Source: Devosia sp. Leaf420
Lineage (GTDB): Bacteria > Pseudomonadota > Alphaproteobacteria > Rhizobiales > Devosiaceae
Length of the DNA stretch: 64,000 bases
Assembly: GCF_001425445.1 (NCBI RefSeq)
Contig: NZ_LMQU01000010.1
Location: 441,501 to 505,500, forward strand
Direction of reading: 5' to 3'
Below are positions 26,424 to 35,016 of the stretch, one piece after another (position 1 is the first letter of the stretch; every line of letters starts with the position of its first letter). A program made the position numbers and the translations under genes. Below the pieces are notes generated by a model. The model saw nothing but the letters and a program-made list of their open reading frames with translations. It was not told the DNA's origin and searched no databases.

Positions 26424-26962
26424 CGCGAAAAGCTCGTGAGCTCTGTCACCATCTGCTCGACCTTGCGGATAATCGGCTTTTCCGTCGGGTCGCCATTCTC
26501 GTCGAACGCACCCTCTGCCGGCCCGATCCCGAGCAGCGTCGGCACGACGAGCGTCCCGACCTTGGTCAGCGATTCGCGGAGATGGCTCAGCCCCCAGATC
26601 GTCCCATATTTGCCCGAGCTTACCCCGCCGATGCCGAAGACGGCATTCCGAAATGGGCTCGGCTTTTGCCGGCTGAGCCAGGTGATTGTGTTGACGATCA
26701 GCGGCGAAGCCCCACCATTATATTCGGGGCTTGCGATGAAGACGATGTCATGGCTGCGCCACATCTCGGCAAGCCGCACCGCCGCCTCCGGCACATTTTC
26801 CGCTTCGAGATCTTCGTTAAAGATCGGCATGGGAAAATCGGAAAGGTCGATCTCGGTCACCGCCACGCCGGCCTGCGTCAGGGCCCGGCCCATATGCTTT
26901 TGCAGCACTCGATTGTAAGAGCCTTGGCGGATCGATCCGGAAAGGGTCAGCGCGGTCTTCAT
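26420..26962 (-). CDS. NADPH-dependent FMN reductase family protein
   Basis: 180 aa flavodoxin-like fold. N-terminal LSGSIRQGSYNRVLQ binds FMN phosphate; PEYNGGASPLIVNTITWLSR is the family isoalloxazine-site motif; GGVSSGKYGTIWGLSHLRESL follows. Such proteins reduce flavins, quinones, azo dyes or metals such as chromate; the natural substrate is unclear. The ATG at 26962 has AAAGGA upstream. It is translationally coupled to the phosphatase-like gene downstream and diverges from a VOC gene. Confidence 0.88.
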   Translation of the reverse strand: MKTALTLSGSIRQGSYNRVLQKHMGRALTQAGVAVTEIDLSDFPMPIFNEDLEAENVPEAAVRLAEMWRSHDIVFIASPEYNGGASPLIVNTITWLSRQKPSPFRNAVFGIGGVSSGKYGTIWGLSHLRESLTKVGTLVVPTLLGIGPAEGAFDENGDPTEKPIIRKVEQMVTELTSFSR

Positions 26963-27065
26963 CAAAATTCCTTTGGGGACCATGTCGAAGCCGGAAAGCT
27001 TCAATCGTCATCAGGGCAATGGCAGAATTCCTGCCGCGCTAACCTACGTCAAGAGGAGACCCCGC

Positions 27066-27476
27066 ATGCCGTCCATGATCTTCGTCAACGTCCCCGTCGC
27101 CGATCTCAAGGCCTCGATGGCCTATTACAAAGCCTTGGGCTTTGATCACAACCCGCAGTTCACCGACGACGCCGCCGCCTGCATCGTCATCTCGGATTCG
27201 ATCTACGTGATGGTGCTGACCCACGAGAAGTTCAAGCAATTCTCGTCCAATCCCATCCCCGATGCCAAGACTGAGACCGGCGCGCTTTATGCCCTCTCGC
27301 GCGAAAGCCGCGAAGCGGTGGACGCCATCGCCGAAGCCGGCCTCAAGGCCGGCGGCAGCGAATTCCGCCCCGCCCAGGACATGGGCTTCATGTATTCCCG
27401 CGCCATTGCCGATATCGATGGCCACGTGTGGGAATATGTCTGGATGGACATGAGCGGCGAACCGCCGGCGGCGTAA
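27066..27476 (+). CDS. VOC family protein (lactoylglutathione lyase-like)
   Basis: 136 aa. One VOC unit: MIFVNVPVADLKASMAYYKALGF at the N-terminus, a central YVMVLTHEKFKQF, and the C-terminal DIDGHVWEYVWMD with the usual Glu ligand. The linker GALYALSRESREAVDAI is typical of the bacterial extradiol/glyoxalase-like group. Substrate unknown. The GGAG at good spacing fixes the start at 27066, and an upstream extension to 26973 is not supported. Followed by a bidirectional terminator shared with dnaJ. Confidence 0.85.
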   Translation: MPSMIFVNVPVADLKASMAYYKALGFDHNPQFTDDAAACIVISDSIYVMVLTHEKFKQFSSNPIPDAKTETGALYALSRESREAVDAIAEAGLKAGGSEFRPAQDMGFMYSRAIADIDGHVWEYVWMDMSGEPPAA

Positions 27477-27495
27477 GGTTCTAACCCTTCAAACA

Positions 27496-27530
27496 AAAAT
27501 CCCCGCTCTCGCGGGGATTTTCATTTTAGG
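27496..27530. terminator. Bidirectional intrinsic terminator between VOC gene and dnaJ
   Basis: Perfect 10 bp stem AAATCCCCGC with TCTC loop and GCGGGGATTT, followed on the plus strand by TCATTTT and on the minus strand by TTTTTGTTTG. It separates two convergent genes. Confidence 0.88.
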
Positions 27531-28665
27531 CCTCAAACATTTTCTTCAGCTTATCGAAGAACCCACCCGATTCCGGGCTGGTCTCCCCGGTCTCGAGCGC
27601 TGCGAATTCCTCGAGCAGTTCGCGCTGCTTCTTTGAAAGGTTCTGCGGCGTCTCGATATCGAGCTGAACATAGAGATCGCCGACATCCTTGCTTCGCAAC
27701 ACCGGCATGCCCTTGCCCTTGAGGCGTACCCGCTGCCCCGGCTGCGTGCCGGTCGGCACCTTCACCTTGGCGCGCGCATTATCGAGCGTCGGCACCTCGA
27801 ATTCGCCACCCAGGGCCGCGGTGGTCATCGAAATCGGCACGCGTGCATAAAGGTCCGCGCCATCGCGCTGGAACAGGTCATGCGGCTTGATCGAGATGAA
27901 AATATAAAGATCGCCCGGCGGTCCGCCGCGCACCCCGGCCTCGCCCTCATTGGCAAGACGAATGCGCGTGCCGTCTTCGATCCCCTTTGGAATATCGACG
28001 GAAAGTTTGCGATGCTCCTGACGGCGGCCCTGGCCACCGCAATCGGTGCAAGGCTGGTCCATCATCTGGCCGCGGCCCTGGCAAACCGGGCAGGTGCGTT
28101 CGATCGTAAAGAACCCCTGCGCCGCGCGCACCTTACCGTGGCCGTTACACTGACGGCACGTATGGGTACCCGTACCGGGCTTGGCGCCCGAACCGTCGCA
28201 GGTGTCGCAACCAACGAGCGTCGGCACGTCGATTTCGACCGTGCGGCCCTCAAAGCTTTCCTCTAACGCGATTTCAAGATTGTAACGCAGATCCGAGCCG
28301 CGCAGCTTTGACGCGCCGCCGCCCCCGCCACGACGGCCACCGCCGCCGCCCATGAAATCCCCAAAGATGTCTTCAAAGATATCCGACATGGACGAGGAAA
28401 ATTCCGGCCCAAAGCCATGGCCACCGCGTCCGCCGCCCTGTTCGAAGGCCGCGTGGCCAAACCGGTCATAGGCCGCGCGTTTTTGCGCGTCTTTGAGCGT
28501 GTCATAGGCTTCGTTGATTTCCTTGAACTTGTTCTCGGCTTCGGCATTTCCCGGATTACGATCCGGGTGAAACTGCATAGCGAGTTTGCGATAGGCGCTT
28601 TTCAGGGTGGCTTCGTCACTGCCCTTCTGGCAGCCGAGCACTTCGTAAAAATCGCGTTTTGCCAA
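27526..28665 (-). CDS. dnaJ: Chaperone protein DnaJ
   Basis: 379 aa from a TTG at 28665. Co-chaperone of DnaK. The J domain has HPD at 33-35, followed by a Gly-rich region (about 70-130, with GGRGGHGFG and [11 protein letters not shown]), four CxxCxGxG zinc repeats ([32 protein letters not shown], about 145-205), and the C-terminal substrate domain with [18 protein letters not shown]. The family sequence starts with AKRDFYE right after TTG, and GGAGAAG precedes it; no ATG or GTG is nearby. It is separated from dnaK by 458 bp, unlike the close dnaKJ pair of many bacteria. Confidence 0.96.
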   Translation of the reverse strand: MAKRDFYEVLGCQKGSDEATLKSAYRKLAMQFHPDRNPGNAEAENKFKEINEAYDTLKDAQKRAAYDRFGHAAFEQGGGRGGHGFGPEFSSSMSDIFEDIFGDFMGGGGGRRGGGGGASKLRGSDLRYNLEIALEESFEGRTVEIDVPTLVGCDTCDGSGAKPGTGTHTCRQCNGHGKVRAAQGFFTIERTCPVCQGRGQMMDQPCTDCGGQGRRQEHRKLSVDIPKGIEDGTRIRLANEGEAGVRGGPPGDLYIFISIKPHDLFQRDGADLYARVPISMTTAALGGEFEVPTLDNARAKVKVPTGTQPGQRVRLKGKGMPVLRSKDVGDLYVQLDIETPQNLSKKQRELLEEFAALETGETSPESGGFFDKLKKMFEA

Positions 28666-28741
28666 AAATCTTCTCCGAAACAGCCGGTCGCGCTCTTGCC
28701 GCGCCCCGCTTGGATTCTTCTGTTGGTCCCTAGATGGCAAT

Positions 28742-28773
28742 CGACCCCACAACCCGCAAGGGGTCTGGGGTCG
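28742..28773. other. Hairpin in the dnaJ 5' leader
   Basis: CGACCCCA and TGGGGTCG pair over 8 bp, enclosing an inner ACCC/GGGT stem. It lies 77 bp upstream of the dnaJ start. There is no T run, so it is not a standard terminator. It could be an RNA structure in the leader, or chance in GC-rich DNA. Confidence 0.35.
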
Positions 28774-28848
28774 GCAAGGTCTGGAGCCGTGTCAAAAGTG
28801 CTTTAGCAAGAGTGAGGTGACGGGGCAACGGCGGCAAGCGAATGGCAG

Positions 28849-28864
28849 TGATTCACGTGGAACG
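28849..28864 (+). other. parS-like site 4 (dnaK-dnaJ intergenic)
   Basis: TGATTCACGTGGAACG. The core GATTCACGTGGAAC keeps the GATTC left arm shared by all copies in this window and has the GGAAC right arm found in other parS variants. Intergenic. Confidence 0.72.
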
Positions 28865-28877
28865 TTGCCAGTCACTG

Positions 28878-29037
28878 ACCCTCCCTCGCCCCTTGAGGGA
28901 GAGGGAGAGACTTTTCGCGTCCAGCGAGAAAGTCAGGGTGAGGGGTATCTCTCCTCCGCAGGGGAGCCAGCAGAGGACATGGTAAGAATACCCCTCATCC
29001 GGCGCTGCGCGCCACCTTCTCCCTCAAGGGGAGAAGG
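28878..29037. repeat. Intergenic inverted-repeat pair between dnaK and dnaJ
   Basis: Left part has CTCCCTCGCCCC with GGGAGAGGGAG, an inner CTTTTCGC/GCGAGAAAG stem and GGGTGAGGGG. Right part has CCCCTCATCCGGCGCTGCGC, CTTCTCCCTC and GGGGAGAAGG. The right part is nearly identical to that in 53782-53900. This and flanking DNA make up a 458 bp gap (28666-29123) in which no gene is seen. Confidence 0.85.
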
Positions 29038-29074
29038 AAACCCGGATAATGCTGTCGGTAGTTAGCTTCAAAAC

Positions 29075-29100
29075 AAAAAGGCCCGGTGTTTCCACCGAGC
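29075..29100 (-). terminator. Intrinsic terminator of dnaK
   Basis: Minus strand: GCTCGGTG-GAAA-CACCGGGC followed by CTTTTTG. It lies 24 bp beyond the dnaK stop. A nearly identical hairpin ends grpE at 34306-34334. Confidence 0.85.
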
Positions 29101-29123
29101 CCCAAATCAAAAACGCCTAGCGT

Positions 29124-31028
29124 TTACTTCTTGTCGTCGTCCTTGACCTCTTCGAAGTCGGCGTCGACAACATCGTCGTCTTCTTCGTCGCGCGTGCCGT
29201 TCGCCTTGGCTTCAGCTTCAGCCTGCGATGCCTTGTACATGGCTTCGCCAAGCTTCATCGAGGCTTCGGCGAGGGCAGAGGTCTTTTCCTTGATCAGCTC
29301 GGCATTGTCGCCATCGAGCACGCCACGAAGGTCGGTGATCGCGGTTTCGATAGCCGACTTATCCTCAGCCGAAACCTTGTCGCCATAGTCCTTGAGCGAC
29401 TTTTCGGTCGAGTGAACAAGCGATTCGGCCTGGTTCTTGGCTTCCACCGCTTCGCGCTTGCGCTTGTCGGCATCAGCATTGGCTTCGGCGTCCTTGACCA
29501 TCTTTTCGATGTCGGCGTCCGAAAGACCACCAGACGCCTGGATGCGGATCTGCTGTTCCTTGCCGGTGCCCTTGTCCTTCGCCGAAACGTTGACGAGGCC
29601 GTTGGCGTCAATGTCGAAAGTCACTTCGATCTGCGGCACGCCACGCGGTGCGGGCGGAATGCCGGCGAGGTCGAAATTGCCAAGGAGCTTGTTGTCTGCG
29701 GCCATTTCGCGTTCGCCCTGGAAGACCCGGATGGTCACGGCCGACTGATTGTCTTCAGCGGTCGAGAAGGTCTGGCTCTTCTTGGTCGGGATCGTGGTGT
29801 TGCGATCGATGAGGCGCGTAAAGACGCCACCGAGTGTTTCGATGCCGAGGCTAAGCGGGGTCACGTCGAGCAGCAGCACGTCCTTGACGTCGCCCTGCAA
29901 CACGCCGCCCTGAATCGCAGCACCAAGCGCCACGACTTCGTCCGGGTTAACACCCTTGTGCGGTTCCTTGCCGAAAAGCTGCTTCACAGCTTCTTGCACC
30001 TTGGGCATGCGGCTCATACCGCCCACGAGAACGACTTCGTCGATCTGGCTCGCGGAAATGCCGGCATCCTTCATTGCCTGTTTGCACGGCTCAATGGTGC
30101 GCTGGATCAGGTCGTCGACCAGCGATTCAAGCTTGGAGCGCGACAGCTTCAGCGTGAGGTGCTTTGGACCCGAAGCATCTGCCGTGATGAAGGGCAGGTT
30201 GATTTCGGTCTGGGTCGAAGACGACAGTTCGATCTTGGCCTTTTCGGCAGCTTCCTTGAGGCGCTGCAGAGCGAGCTTGTCGTTGCGCAGGTCGATGCCC
30301 TGCTCTTTCTTGAACTCGTCGGCGAGATAATCGACGAGACGCATGTCAAAGTCTTCGCCACCGAGGAAGGTGTCGCCATTGGTCGACTTCACTTCGAAGA
30401 CGCCATCGCCGATTTCGAGGATGGAAACGTCGAAGGTACCGCCGCCGAGGTCATAGACCGCGATGGTGCCCGAGTTCTTCTTGTCGAGGCCATAGGCAAG
30501 CGCAGCTGCCGTCGGCTCGTTGATGATGCGCAGCACTTCAAGGCCGGCAATCTTGCCTGCATCCTTGGTGGCCTGGCGCTGGGAATCGTTGAAATAGGCA
30601 GGAACGGTGATGACGGCCTGCGTGACGGTCTCGCCGAGATAGGCTTCGGCGGTTTCCTTCATCTTCTGCAAGATCATGGCCGAGACCTGGCTCGGCGAGA
30701 ATTTGTCGCCCGAAGCTTCGACCCATGCGTCGCCATTGTCGGCGGGCACGATCTTGAAGGGAACGAGGCCCTTGTCCTTGGCGACGACCTTATCGTCGTA
30801 ACGGCGGCCGATCAGGCGCTTGACGGCGAAAAGCGTGCCTTCGGGATTGGTCACAGCCTGGCGCTTGGCCGGCTGGCCAACGAGGCGCTCGCCATCCTTG
30901 GAGAAAGCAACCATGGACGGGGTCGTCCGGGCGCCTTCGGCATTTTCGATCACTTTGGGATTGCTGCCGTCCATGACGGCGACGCAGCTATTGGTTGTAC
31001 CGAGGTCGATACCAATGACTTTTGCCAT
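29124..31028 (-). CDS. dnaK: Chaperone protein DnaK (Hsp70)
   Basis: 634 aa, normal full length. ATP-dependent protein folding with DnaJ and GrpE. The nucleotide-binding domain carries [56 protein letters not shown] and [12 protein letters not shown]; the interdomain linker [11 protein letters not shown] and the substrate domain follow; the tail is acidic ([19 protein letters not shown]). A candidate heat-shock promoter lies about 120 bp upstream. On the opposite strand a 550-codon open frame is a codon-bias shadow, not a gene. Confidence 0.99.
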   Translation of the reverse strand: MAKVIGIDLGTTNSCVAVMDGSNPKVIENAEGARTTPSMVAFSKDGERLVGQPAKRQAVTNPEGTLFAVKRLIGRRYDDKVVAKDKGLVPFKIVPADNGDAWVEASGDKFSPSQVSAMILQKMKETAEAYLGETVTQAVITVPAYFNDSQRQATKDAGKIAGLEVLRIINEPTAAALAYGLDKKNSGTIAVYDLGGGTFDVSILEIGDGVFEVKSTNGDTFLGGEDFDMRLVDYLADEFKKEQGIDLRNDKLALQRLKEAAEKAKIELSSSTQTEINLPFITADASGPKHLTLKLSRSKLESLVDDLIQRTIEPCKQAMKDAGISASQIDEVVLVGGMSRMPKVQEAVKQLFGKEPHKGVNPDEVVALGAAIQGGVLQGDVKDVLLLDVTPLSLGIETLGGVFTRLIDRNTTIPTKKSQTFSTAEDNQSAVTIRVFQGEREMAADNKLLGNFDLAGIPPAPRGVPQIEVTFDIDANGLVNVSAKDKGTGKEQQIRIQASGGLSDADIEKMVKDAEANADADKRKREAVEAKNQAESLVHSTEKSLKDYGDKVSAEDKSAIETAITDLRGVLDGDNAELIKEKTSALAEASMKLGEAMYKASQAEAEAKANGTRDEEDDDVVDADFEEVKDDDKK

Positions 31029-31149
31029 AACTCTAGCCTCTCTTTACAGCGAACCCTTCGGTGAAGCCCTTCTCGCGAAGCAGCTTCTGCCCCAACAGGG
31101 CGGGGTCCCTCGTAGGTTGATTTGGCCCATTTTCAGGGCCTCGGGGCGT

Positions 31150-31178
31150 ATATAGGGGGGTGCGCTTGGGGCTTCAAG
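31150..31178 (-). promoter_or_regulatory. RpoH (sigma-32-type) promoter of dnaK
   Basis: Minus strand CTTGAA, 15 bases, CCCTATATA. This closely resembles the alphaproteobacterial sigma-32 consensus (CTTGAA near -35 and CCCNATNT or CYTATNT near -10). It gives a leader of roughly 115 bases before the dnaK start at 31028. Confidence 0.75.
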
Positions 31179-31265
31179 CATGGCAAGGCGCAGAAATGGG
31201 CTTGCCGTGGATAAAAGGCGCCGCCCCGAATCATTGGGGGCAGCGCTGAAGCGGGACCGAAAAAA

Positions 31266-31595
31266 TCAGTCGGTGATGGTGTAGCTGCCAAGGCTGCAGA
31301 TATCGACACCGCGGGCTTCCAGCTCGCCGCCTTCGGCGCTTTCGAAGCGAAAGTCGTAAACGCACTGGTCCGACCCGTCATAGATATAGGTCGTTGCCTG
31401 CATGCCGGATTCAAGCGTGCCAGTATCACCGAGCAGGTCGTCGCCCCACTGGTCTTCGTTTGCCGGCGAGGCGTAGAAGAAATGGATCGACTGCGACGAG
31501 TTATTGATCAGCGTGAATTCGACGTTTTGCGCGGCAGCCGGCAAGGCGCCAGCGAGCGTCAGGGCGACGGCAGCGCCCAGAATTGCGGTTTTCAT
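31266..31595 (-). CDS. Small secreted protein, function unknown
   Basis: 109 aa. A signal peptide MKTAILGAAVALTLAGALPAAA is followed by QNVEFTLINNSSQSIHFFY. The mature part of about 87 residues is beta-rich and has two Cys (DQCVYDFRF and GVDICSLGSY). The pattern FYASPANEDQWGDDLLG with a late CVYDFRF recurs in a widespread group of small proteobacterial exported proteins with no agreed name. AGGG precedes the ATG at 31595. It is followed by nothing on its strand until dnaK and diverges from pabB. Confidence 0.75.
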   Translation of the reverse strand: MKTAILGAAVALTLAGALPAAAQNVEFTLINNSSQSIHFFYASPANEDQWGDDLLGDTGTLESGMQATTYIYDGSDQCVYDFRFESAEGGELEARGVDICSLGSYTITD

Positions 31596-31752
31596 GAAAA
31601 AGCCCTCACACCAGGCGCACGTCGCGCCCGGACGCTCATTATCTGCCACTTTCGAATTTAATCGCCAAGAGGGATTGCTGCGGGATTGGTGGCGATTGGC
31701 GCTAGGGTGAATCTTCTTCCGCGCTGCCCCGCCGCCATATAAAACCCGGCCC

Positions 31753-33513
31753 ATGTTCACGCCCGGCACCGTGCTGTTGCACAACAATCTCGATCCCCAA
31801 GGCCAAAGTTTTCTCTTTGCCGATCCCAAAGAGGTGCTCGTCGCCTATGACGCGGCCACGGCGCATGATGCCCTTGCGCGCCTGGAAGAGGCCCGCGGCA
31901 AAGGCCTATGGGCCGCGGGCTACTTTGCCTACGAGCTCGGATTTTTGTTCGAAGAGCGCCTCGCAAAACATCTGCCGGAGCGCACCGAAACGCCGCTTCT
32001 CTGGTTTGGCCTCTACGACAGCCCACGGGATTTTGCTGGTCTCCCGGACACAGAGAACGGAACTGCTGAGGATCTCACGCCGCAAACATCCTTAGCCGAC
32101 TATGCATCCGCCTTCGACCGCGTAAAAAGCTACATCGCGGCCGGCGATACCTATCAGGTCAATCTCACCTTCAAGGCCGATTTTACGCTAAGCGGCTCAC
32201 CCCTTGGCCTTTACGGGCGCCTCGCCCAATCCCAAAAAACCGCCTATGGCGCCTATATCCATGCGGGTGATCATCACGTCCTTTCCCGCTCGCCTGAGCT
32301 TTTTGTATCGGGCACTGGCGACGTACTTTCCGCCCGACCGATGAAGGGCACCATGCCTCGTGCGCCCCTGGCCTCTCAGGACGCAGCGGACCGTACCGCC
32401 CTCGCCTGCGACGAAAAGAACCGCGCCGAAAACCTGATGATCGTCGACCTCCTCCGCAACGATCTCGGCCGCATATCCGAAATCGGCTCTGTCGAGGTGA
32501 CGGACCTCTTTACGGTCGAAACCTATTCCACCCTCCACACCATGACCTCGGGCATCACCGCCAAGCGGCGCCGAGGCGTCACCATGCTGGATGTCATAAA
32601 AAACCTCTTCCCCTGTGGCTCGATCACCGGCGCCCCAAAACTGCGCGCCATGGAAATCATCCACGAAGTCGAGAGCAGCCCCCGCGACCTCTACACTGGC
32701 TCTATCGGCTACATGGCCCCGAACGGCACCTTCGCCTTCAACGTCGCCATCCGCACGGCCATCATCGACGCCAAGGGCAATGGCACCATCGGCATCGGCG
32801 GCGGCATCGTCGCGGATAGCGAAGCGCAGTCCGAATACAACGAGGCCCTCTTAAAATTGCGCTTCCTCAGCGATCCCGCCCCACCGGTCACCCTGATCGA
32901 AACTATCAAATGGTCGCCAGCCGAAGGCTTTGTCCTCCTGGGCCGCCACATCGCCCGTTTCCTCTCTTCCGCTGCCTACTTTGGCCTCCCCGCCGATGGC
33001 GCCGCAGCCACCACGCGTCTTCTGGCCGAAAGCCAAGCCTGGACCGCCCCCATGCGCGTCCGCCTCACCCTTTCTGAAACCGGCATCGAGATAACGGCGG
33101 TTCCCCTGCCGCCAAACCCCGAAAAATTCCGCTTTCTCATTGCGGCAGAACCCCTCGATTCGCGCTCTGTTTGGCTCGCTCACAAAACCACCAACCGCGC
33201 CTTTTACGACCAGCCCCGCATCAAAGCGCATGACGAACACGGCGTCGACGAAGTCCTCTTCCTCAACGAGCGCTGCGAGCTGACCGAAGGCTCGATCACC
33301 AACCTTTTCATCCAGCGCGGCGAAAAGCTCCTCACTCCCGCCCTGTCATCCGGCCTCCTCCCCGGCACCCTCCGCGCCGAACTGATCGAGACCGGCCGCG
33401 CCGAAGAAGCCATTCTCACCCTTGCCGATTTGCAGTCTGCCGATGCAATCTTCCTCGGCAATTCCGTGCGCGGCCTGATCCCCGCCGAACTTTATGAACC
33501 GGAGCCGTCATGA
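31753..33513 (+). CDS. pabB: Aminodeoxychorismate synthase component I fused to aminodeoxychorismate lyase
   Basis: 586 aa, a PabB-PabC fusion. The N-terminal chorismate-binding domain (about 1-375) has ARPMKGTMPRAP, KNRAENLMIVDLLRNDLGRI, FPCGSITGAPKLRAMEII and YTGSIGYM. The C-terminal domain (about 380-586) is a class IV PLP lyase with VDEVLFLNERCELTEGSITNLF and SGLLPGTLRAEL. Together they convert chorismate to 4-aminobenzoate for folate, with ammonia from a separate PabA not in this window. The 3' end overlaps pncA by 4 bp. Confidence 0.94.
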   Translation: MFTPGTVLLHNNLDPQGQSFLFADPKEVLVAYDAATAHDALARLEEARGKGLWAAGYFAYELGFLFEERLAKHLPERTETPLLWFGLYDSPRDFAGLPDTENGTAEDLTPQTSLADYASAFDRVKSYIAAGDTYQVNLTFKADFTLSGSPLGLYGRLAQSQKTAYGAYIHAGDHHVLSRSPELFVSGTGDVLSARPMKGTMPRAPLASQDAADRTALACDEKNRAENLMIVDLLRNDLGRISEIGSVEVTDLFTVETYSTLHTMTSGITAKRRRGVTMLDVIKNLFPCGSITGAPKLRAMEIIHEVESSPRDLYTGSIGYMAPNGTFAFNVAIRTAIIDAKGNGTIGIGGGIVADSEAQSEYNEALLKLRFLSDPAPPVTLIETIKWSPAEGFVLLGRHIARFLSSAAYFGLPADGAAATTRLLAESQAWTAPMRVRLTLSETGIEITAVPLPPNPEKFRFLIAAEPLDSRSVWLAHKTTNRAFYDQPRIKAHDEHGVDEVLFLNERCELTEGSITNLFIQRGEKLLTPALSSGLLPGTLRAELIETGRAEEAILTLADLQSADAIFLGNSVRGLIPAELYEPEPS

Positions 33514-34145
33514 CGATCACCATCACCCCCGAAGACGTCCTCGTCGTCGTCGACGTGCAATATGATTTCCTGCCGGGCGGCAATCTCGCCGTCGCCGGCG
33601 GCGATGAAATCGTGCCTCTGATCAATGCGCTGGCCAAAAAGTTCACCAATGTCGTCCTCACTCAGGATTGGCACTCGGCCGATCACATTTCCTTTGCCAG
33701 CCAGCACAACGGCAAGGCGCCCTTCGACACCGTCGATCTCGACTATGGTACGCAAGTCCTCTGGCCCGACCATTGCGTCTGGGCGACCCACGGCGCCGAA
33801 CTCTCCGCCGATCTCGATATCCCCCACGCGCAGCTGATCATCCGCAAGGGCTACAATCGCGCCATCGATTCCTATTCCGGCTTCCAGGAAGCCGACCGCG
33901 AAACCCCCACGGGCCTCGCCGGCTATCTCAACGAACGCGACACCGGCCGCCTCTTCGTCGTCGGCCTCGCCACCGATTTCTGCGTCGCCTGGACCGCCCT
34001 CGATGGGGCAGCGGGTGGTTTTGATGTGACCGTCATAGAGGATGCAACGCGGGCCATCGATTCCAATGGTTCGCTGGAAAAGGCTTGGGAGGATTTGAAA
34101 GAGGCCGGCGTCGACCGCATCATGAGCAGAGAAATTTTGGGCTAG
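33510..34145 (+). CDS. pncA: Nicotinamidase
   Basis: 211 aa, isochorismatase-fold amidase that deamidates nicotinamide for NAD salvage. Catalytic triad D15 (VVVDVQYDF), K113 (IIRKGYN) and C158 (ATDFCVAWTALDG); metal ligands D53, H55 and H59 (QDWHSADHISF). The ATG overlaps the pabB stop (ATGA). Its lone link to folate synthesis is probably positional. Followed by a 140 bp inverted repeat. Confidence 0.95.
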   Translation: MTITITPEDVLVVVDVQYDFLPGGNLAVAGGDEIVPLINALAKKFTNVVLTQDWHSADHISFASQHNGKAPFDTVDLDYGTQVLWPDHCVWATHGAELSADLDIPHAQLIIRKGYNRAIDSYSGFQEADRETPTGLAGYLNERDTGRLFVVGLATDFCVAWTALDGAAGGFDVTVIEDATRAIDSNGSLEKAWEDLKEAGVDRIMSREILG

Positions 34146-34152
34146 CCTCAGC

Positions 34153-34292
34153 ATCCCCCTCACCGACTCGGCTTTGCCGAGCCACCTCTCCCCGAGGGGG
34201 AGAGGAATAAGAGGCACCTCGCCTTAGCAGGCGCCGGCCCATTCTTCTCCCTCTCGGGGAGAAGGTGGCGCAACGCGCCGGATGAGGGGGAT
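34153..34292. repeat. Intergenic inverted repeat with ATCCCCCTCA ends
   Basis: Ends ATCCCCCTCACCG and CGGATGAGGGGGAT pair. Inside are an ACTCGGC/GCCGAGC-type hairpin, CTCTCCCC/GGGGAGAG, and TTCTCCC/GGGAGAA. Part of it, GAGAGGAATAAGAGG, recurs as its reverse complement in 36965-37097. Located between convergent pncA and grpE. Confidence 0.85.
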
Positions 34293-34305
34293 CTCCCCAC
34301 AAAGC

Positions 34306-34334
34306 AAAAAGGGCCCGGTGTCACCACCGAGCCC
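34306..34334 (-). terminator. Intrinsic terminator of grpE
   Basis: Minus strand: GGGCTCGGTG-GTGA-CACCGGGCCC then TTTTT. It lies about 15 bp past the grpE stop, and its stem matches that of the dnaK terminator. Confidence 0.87.
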
Positions 34335-34347
34335 AAAAACCCAAAAA

Positions 34348-34935
34348 CTAAACGTTCTTATCGACACCCTCAGGCGCTGCGGCCCCAGTAGCCCCGCCGC
34401 CCTTGGCTACGCCCACCATGGCCGGACGCAGCACGCGCTCGCCGATGGCAAAACCCTCCTGCACCACCTGCACAACCGTACCCTCAGGCACGCTCGGATT
34501 CGGCACTTCGAACATGGCCTGATGCTTGTTCGGATCGAACTTCTGGCCCGCCGCCTCGATTGCCTTGACGCCATGCTTTCCGAGCAGCCGCTGCATCTCG
34601 CGCTCGGCCAGCTCCAACCCTTCAATGAGGCTCTTCAGCGTGCCTTCCGCCGTCTCGCGCGTTTCCTGCGGGATCACCAGCAGCGCGCGGCTCAGCGCGT
34701 CGGTCGCGCTCAGCATGTCGCGGGCAAAGCCGGCAATCGCGTAGGAGCGGGTGTCAGCCACATCGCGCTCGGTGCGCTTGCGCAGATTTTCCATCTCGGC
34801 CGCAGAGCGCAGCACGCGATCCTTCAATTCGGCATTTTCCGCCAGCAGAGCCTCGACGGGATCGACCTCTGGGGTTTCGGTTGCCGGAATTTCGGTCTCC
34901 GGCGTGTCGCCCTGGGCGGCGTTCTCGTCGCTCAT
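34348..34935 (-). CDS. grpE: Nucleotide exchange factor GrpE
   Basis: 195 aa. Releases ADP from DnaK. An acidic disordered N-terminus is followed by the long dimer coiled coil (about 28-85, [32 protein letters not shown]) and the beta domain with [12 protein letters not shown] and [23 protein letters not shown]. The ATG at 34935 has GGAG upstream. It follows hrcA on the same strand with an 81 bp gap that holds a possible heat-shock promoter. Confidence 0.96.
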   Translation of the reverse strand: MSDENAAQGDTPETEIPATETPEVDPVEALLAENAELKDRVLRSAAEMENLRKRTERDVADTRSYAIAGFARDMLSATDALSRALLVIPQETRETAEGTLKSLIEGLELAEREMQRLLGKHGVKAIEAAGQKFDPNKHQAMFEVPNPSVPEGTVVQVVQEGFAIGERVLRPAMVGVAKGGGATGAAAPEGVDKNV

Positions 34936-34973
34936 AATATCTCCGTGGACCTGTTTATAATTTTCTGCCCCGC

Positions 34974-35002
34974 ATATCGGCCAATGCGACGGCTTTTTCA
35001 AT
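34974..35002 (-). promoter_or_regulatory. Possible RpoH-type promoter of grpE
   Basis: Minus strand ATTGAA, 15 bases, GCCGATAT, with the same spacing as the dnaK promoter; the -10 element matches CCCTATAT at 6 of 8 positions. It lies just upstream of the grpE start and downstream of hrcA, so grpE could be induced apart from hrcA. Confidence 0.38.
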
Positions 35003-35016
35003 AGCGCAACGCTTCT

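Noticed and set aside
29412..31064. 550-codon open frame antisense to dnaK
   Set aside because: Product is low-complexity and unlike known families; it mirrors the codon bias of dnaK on the other strand.
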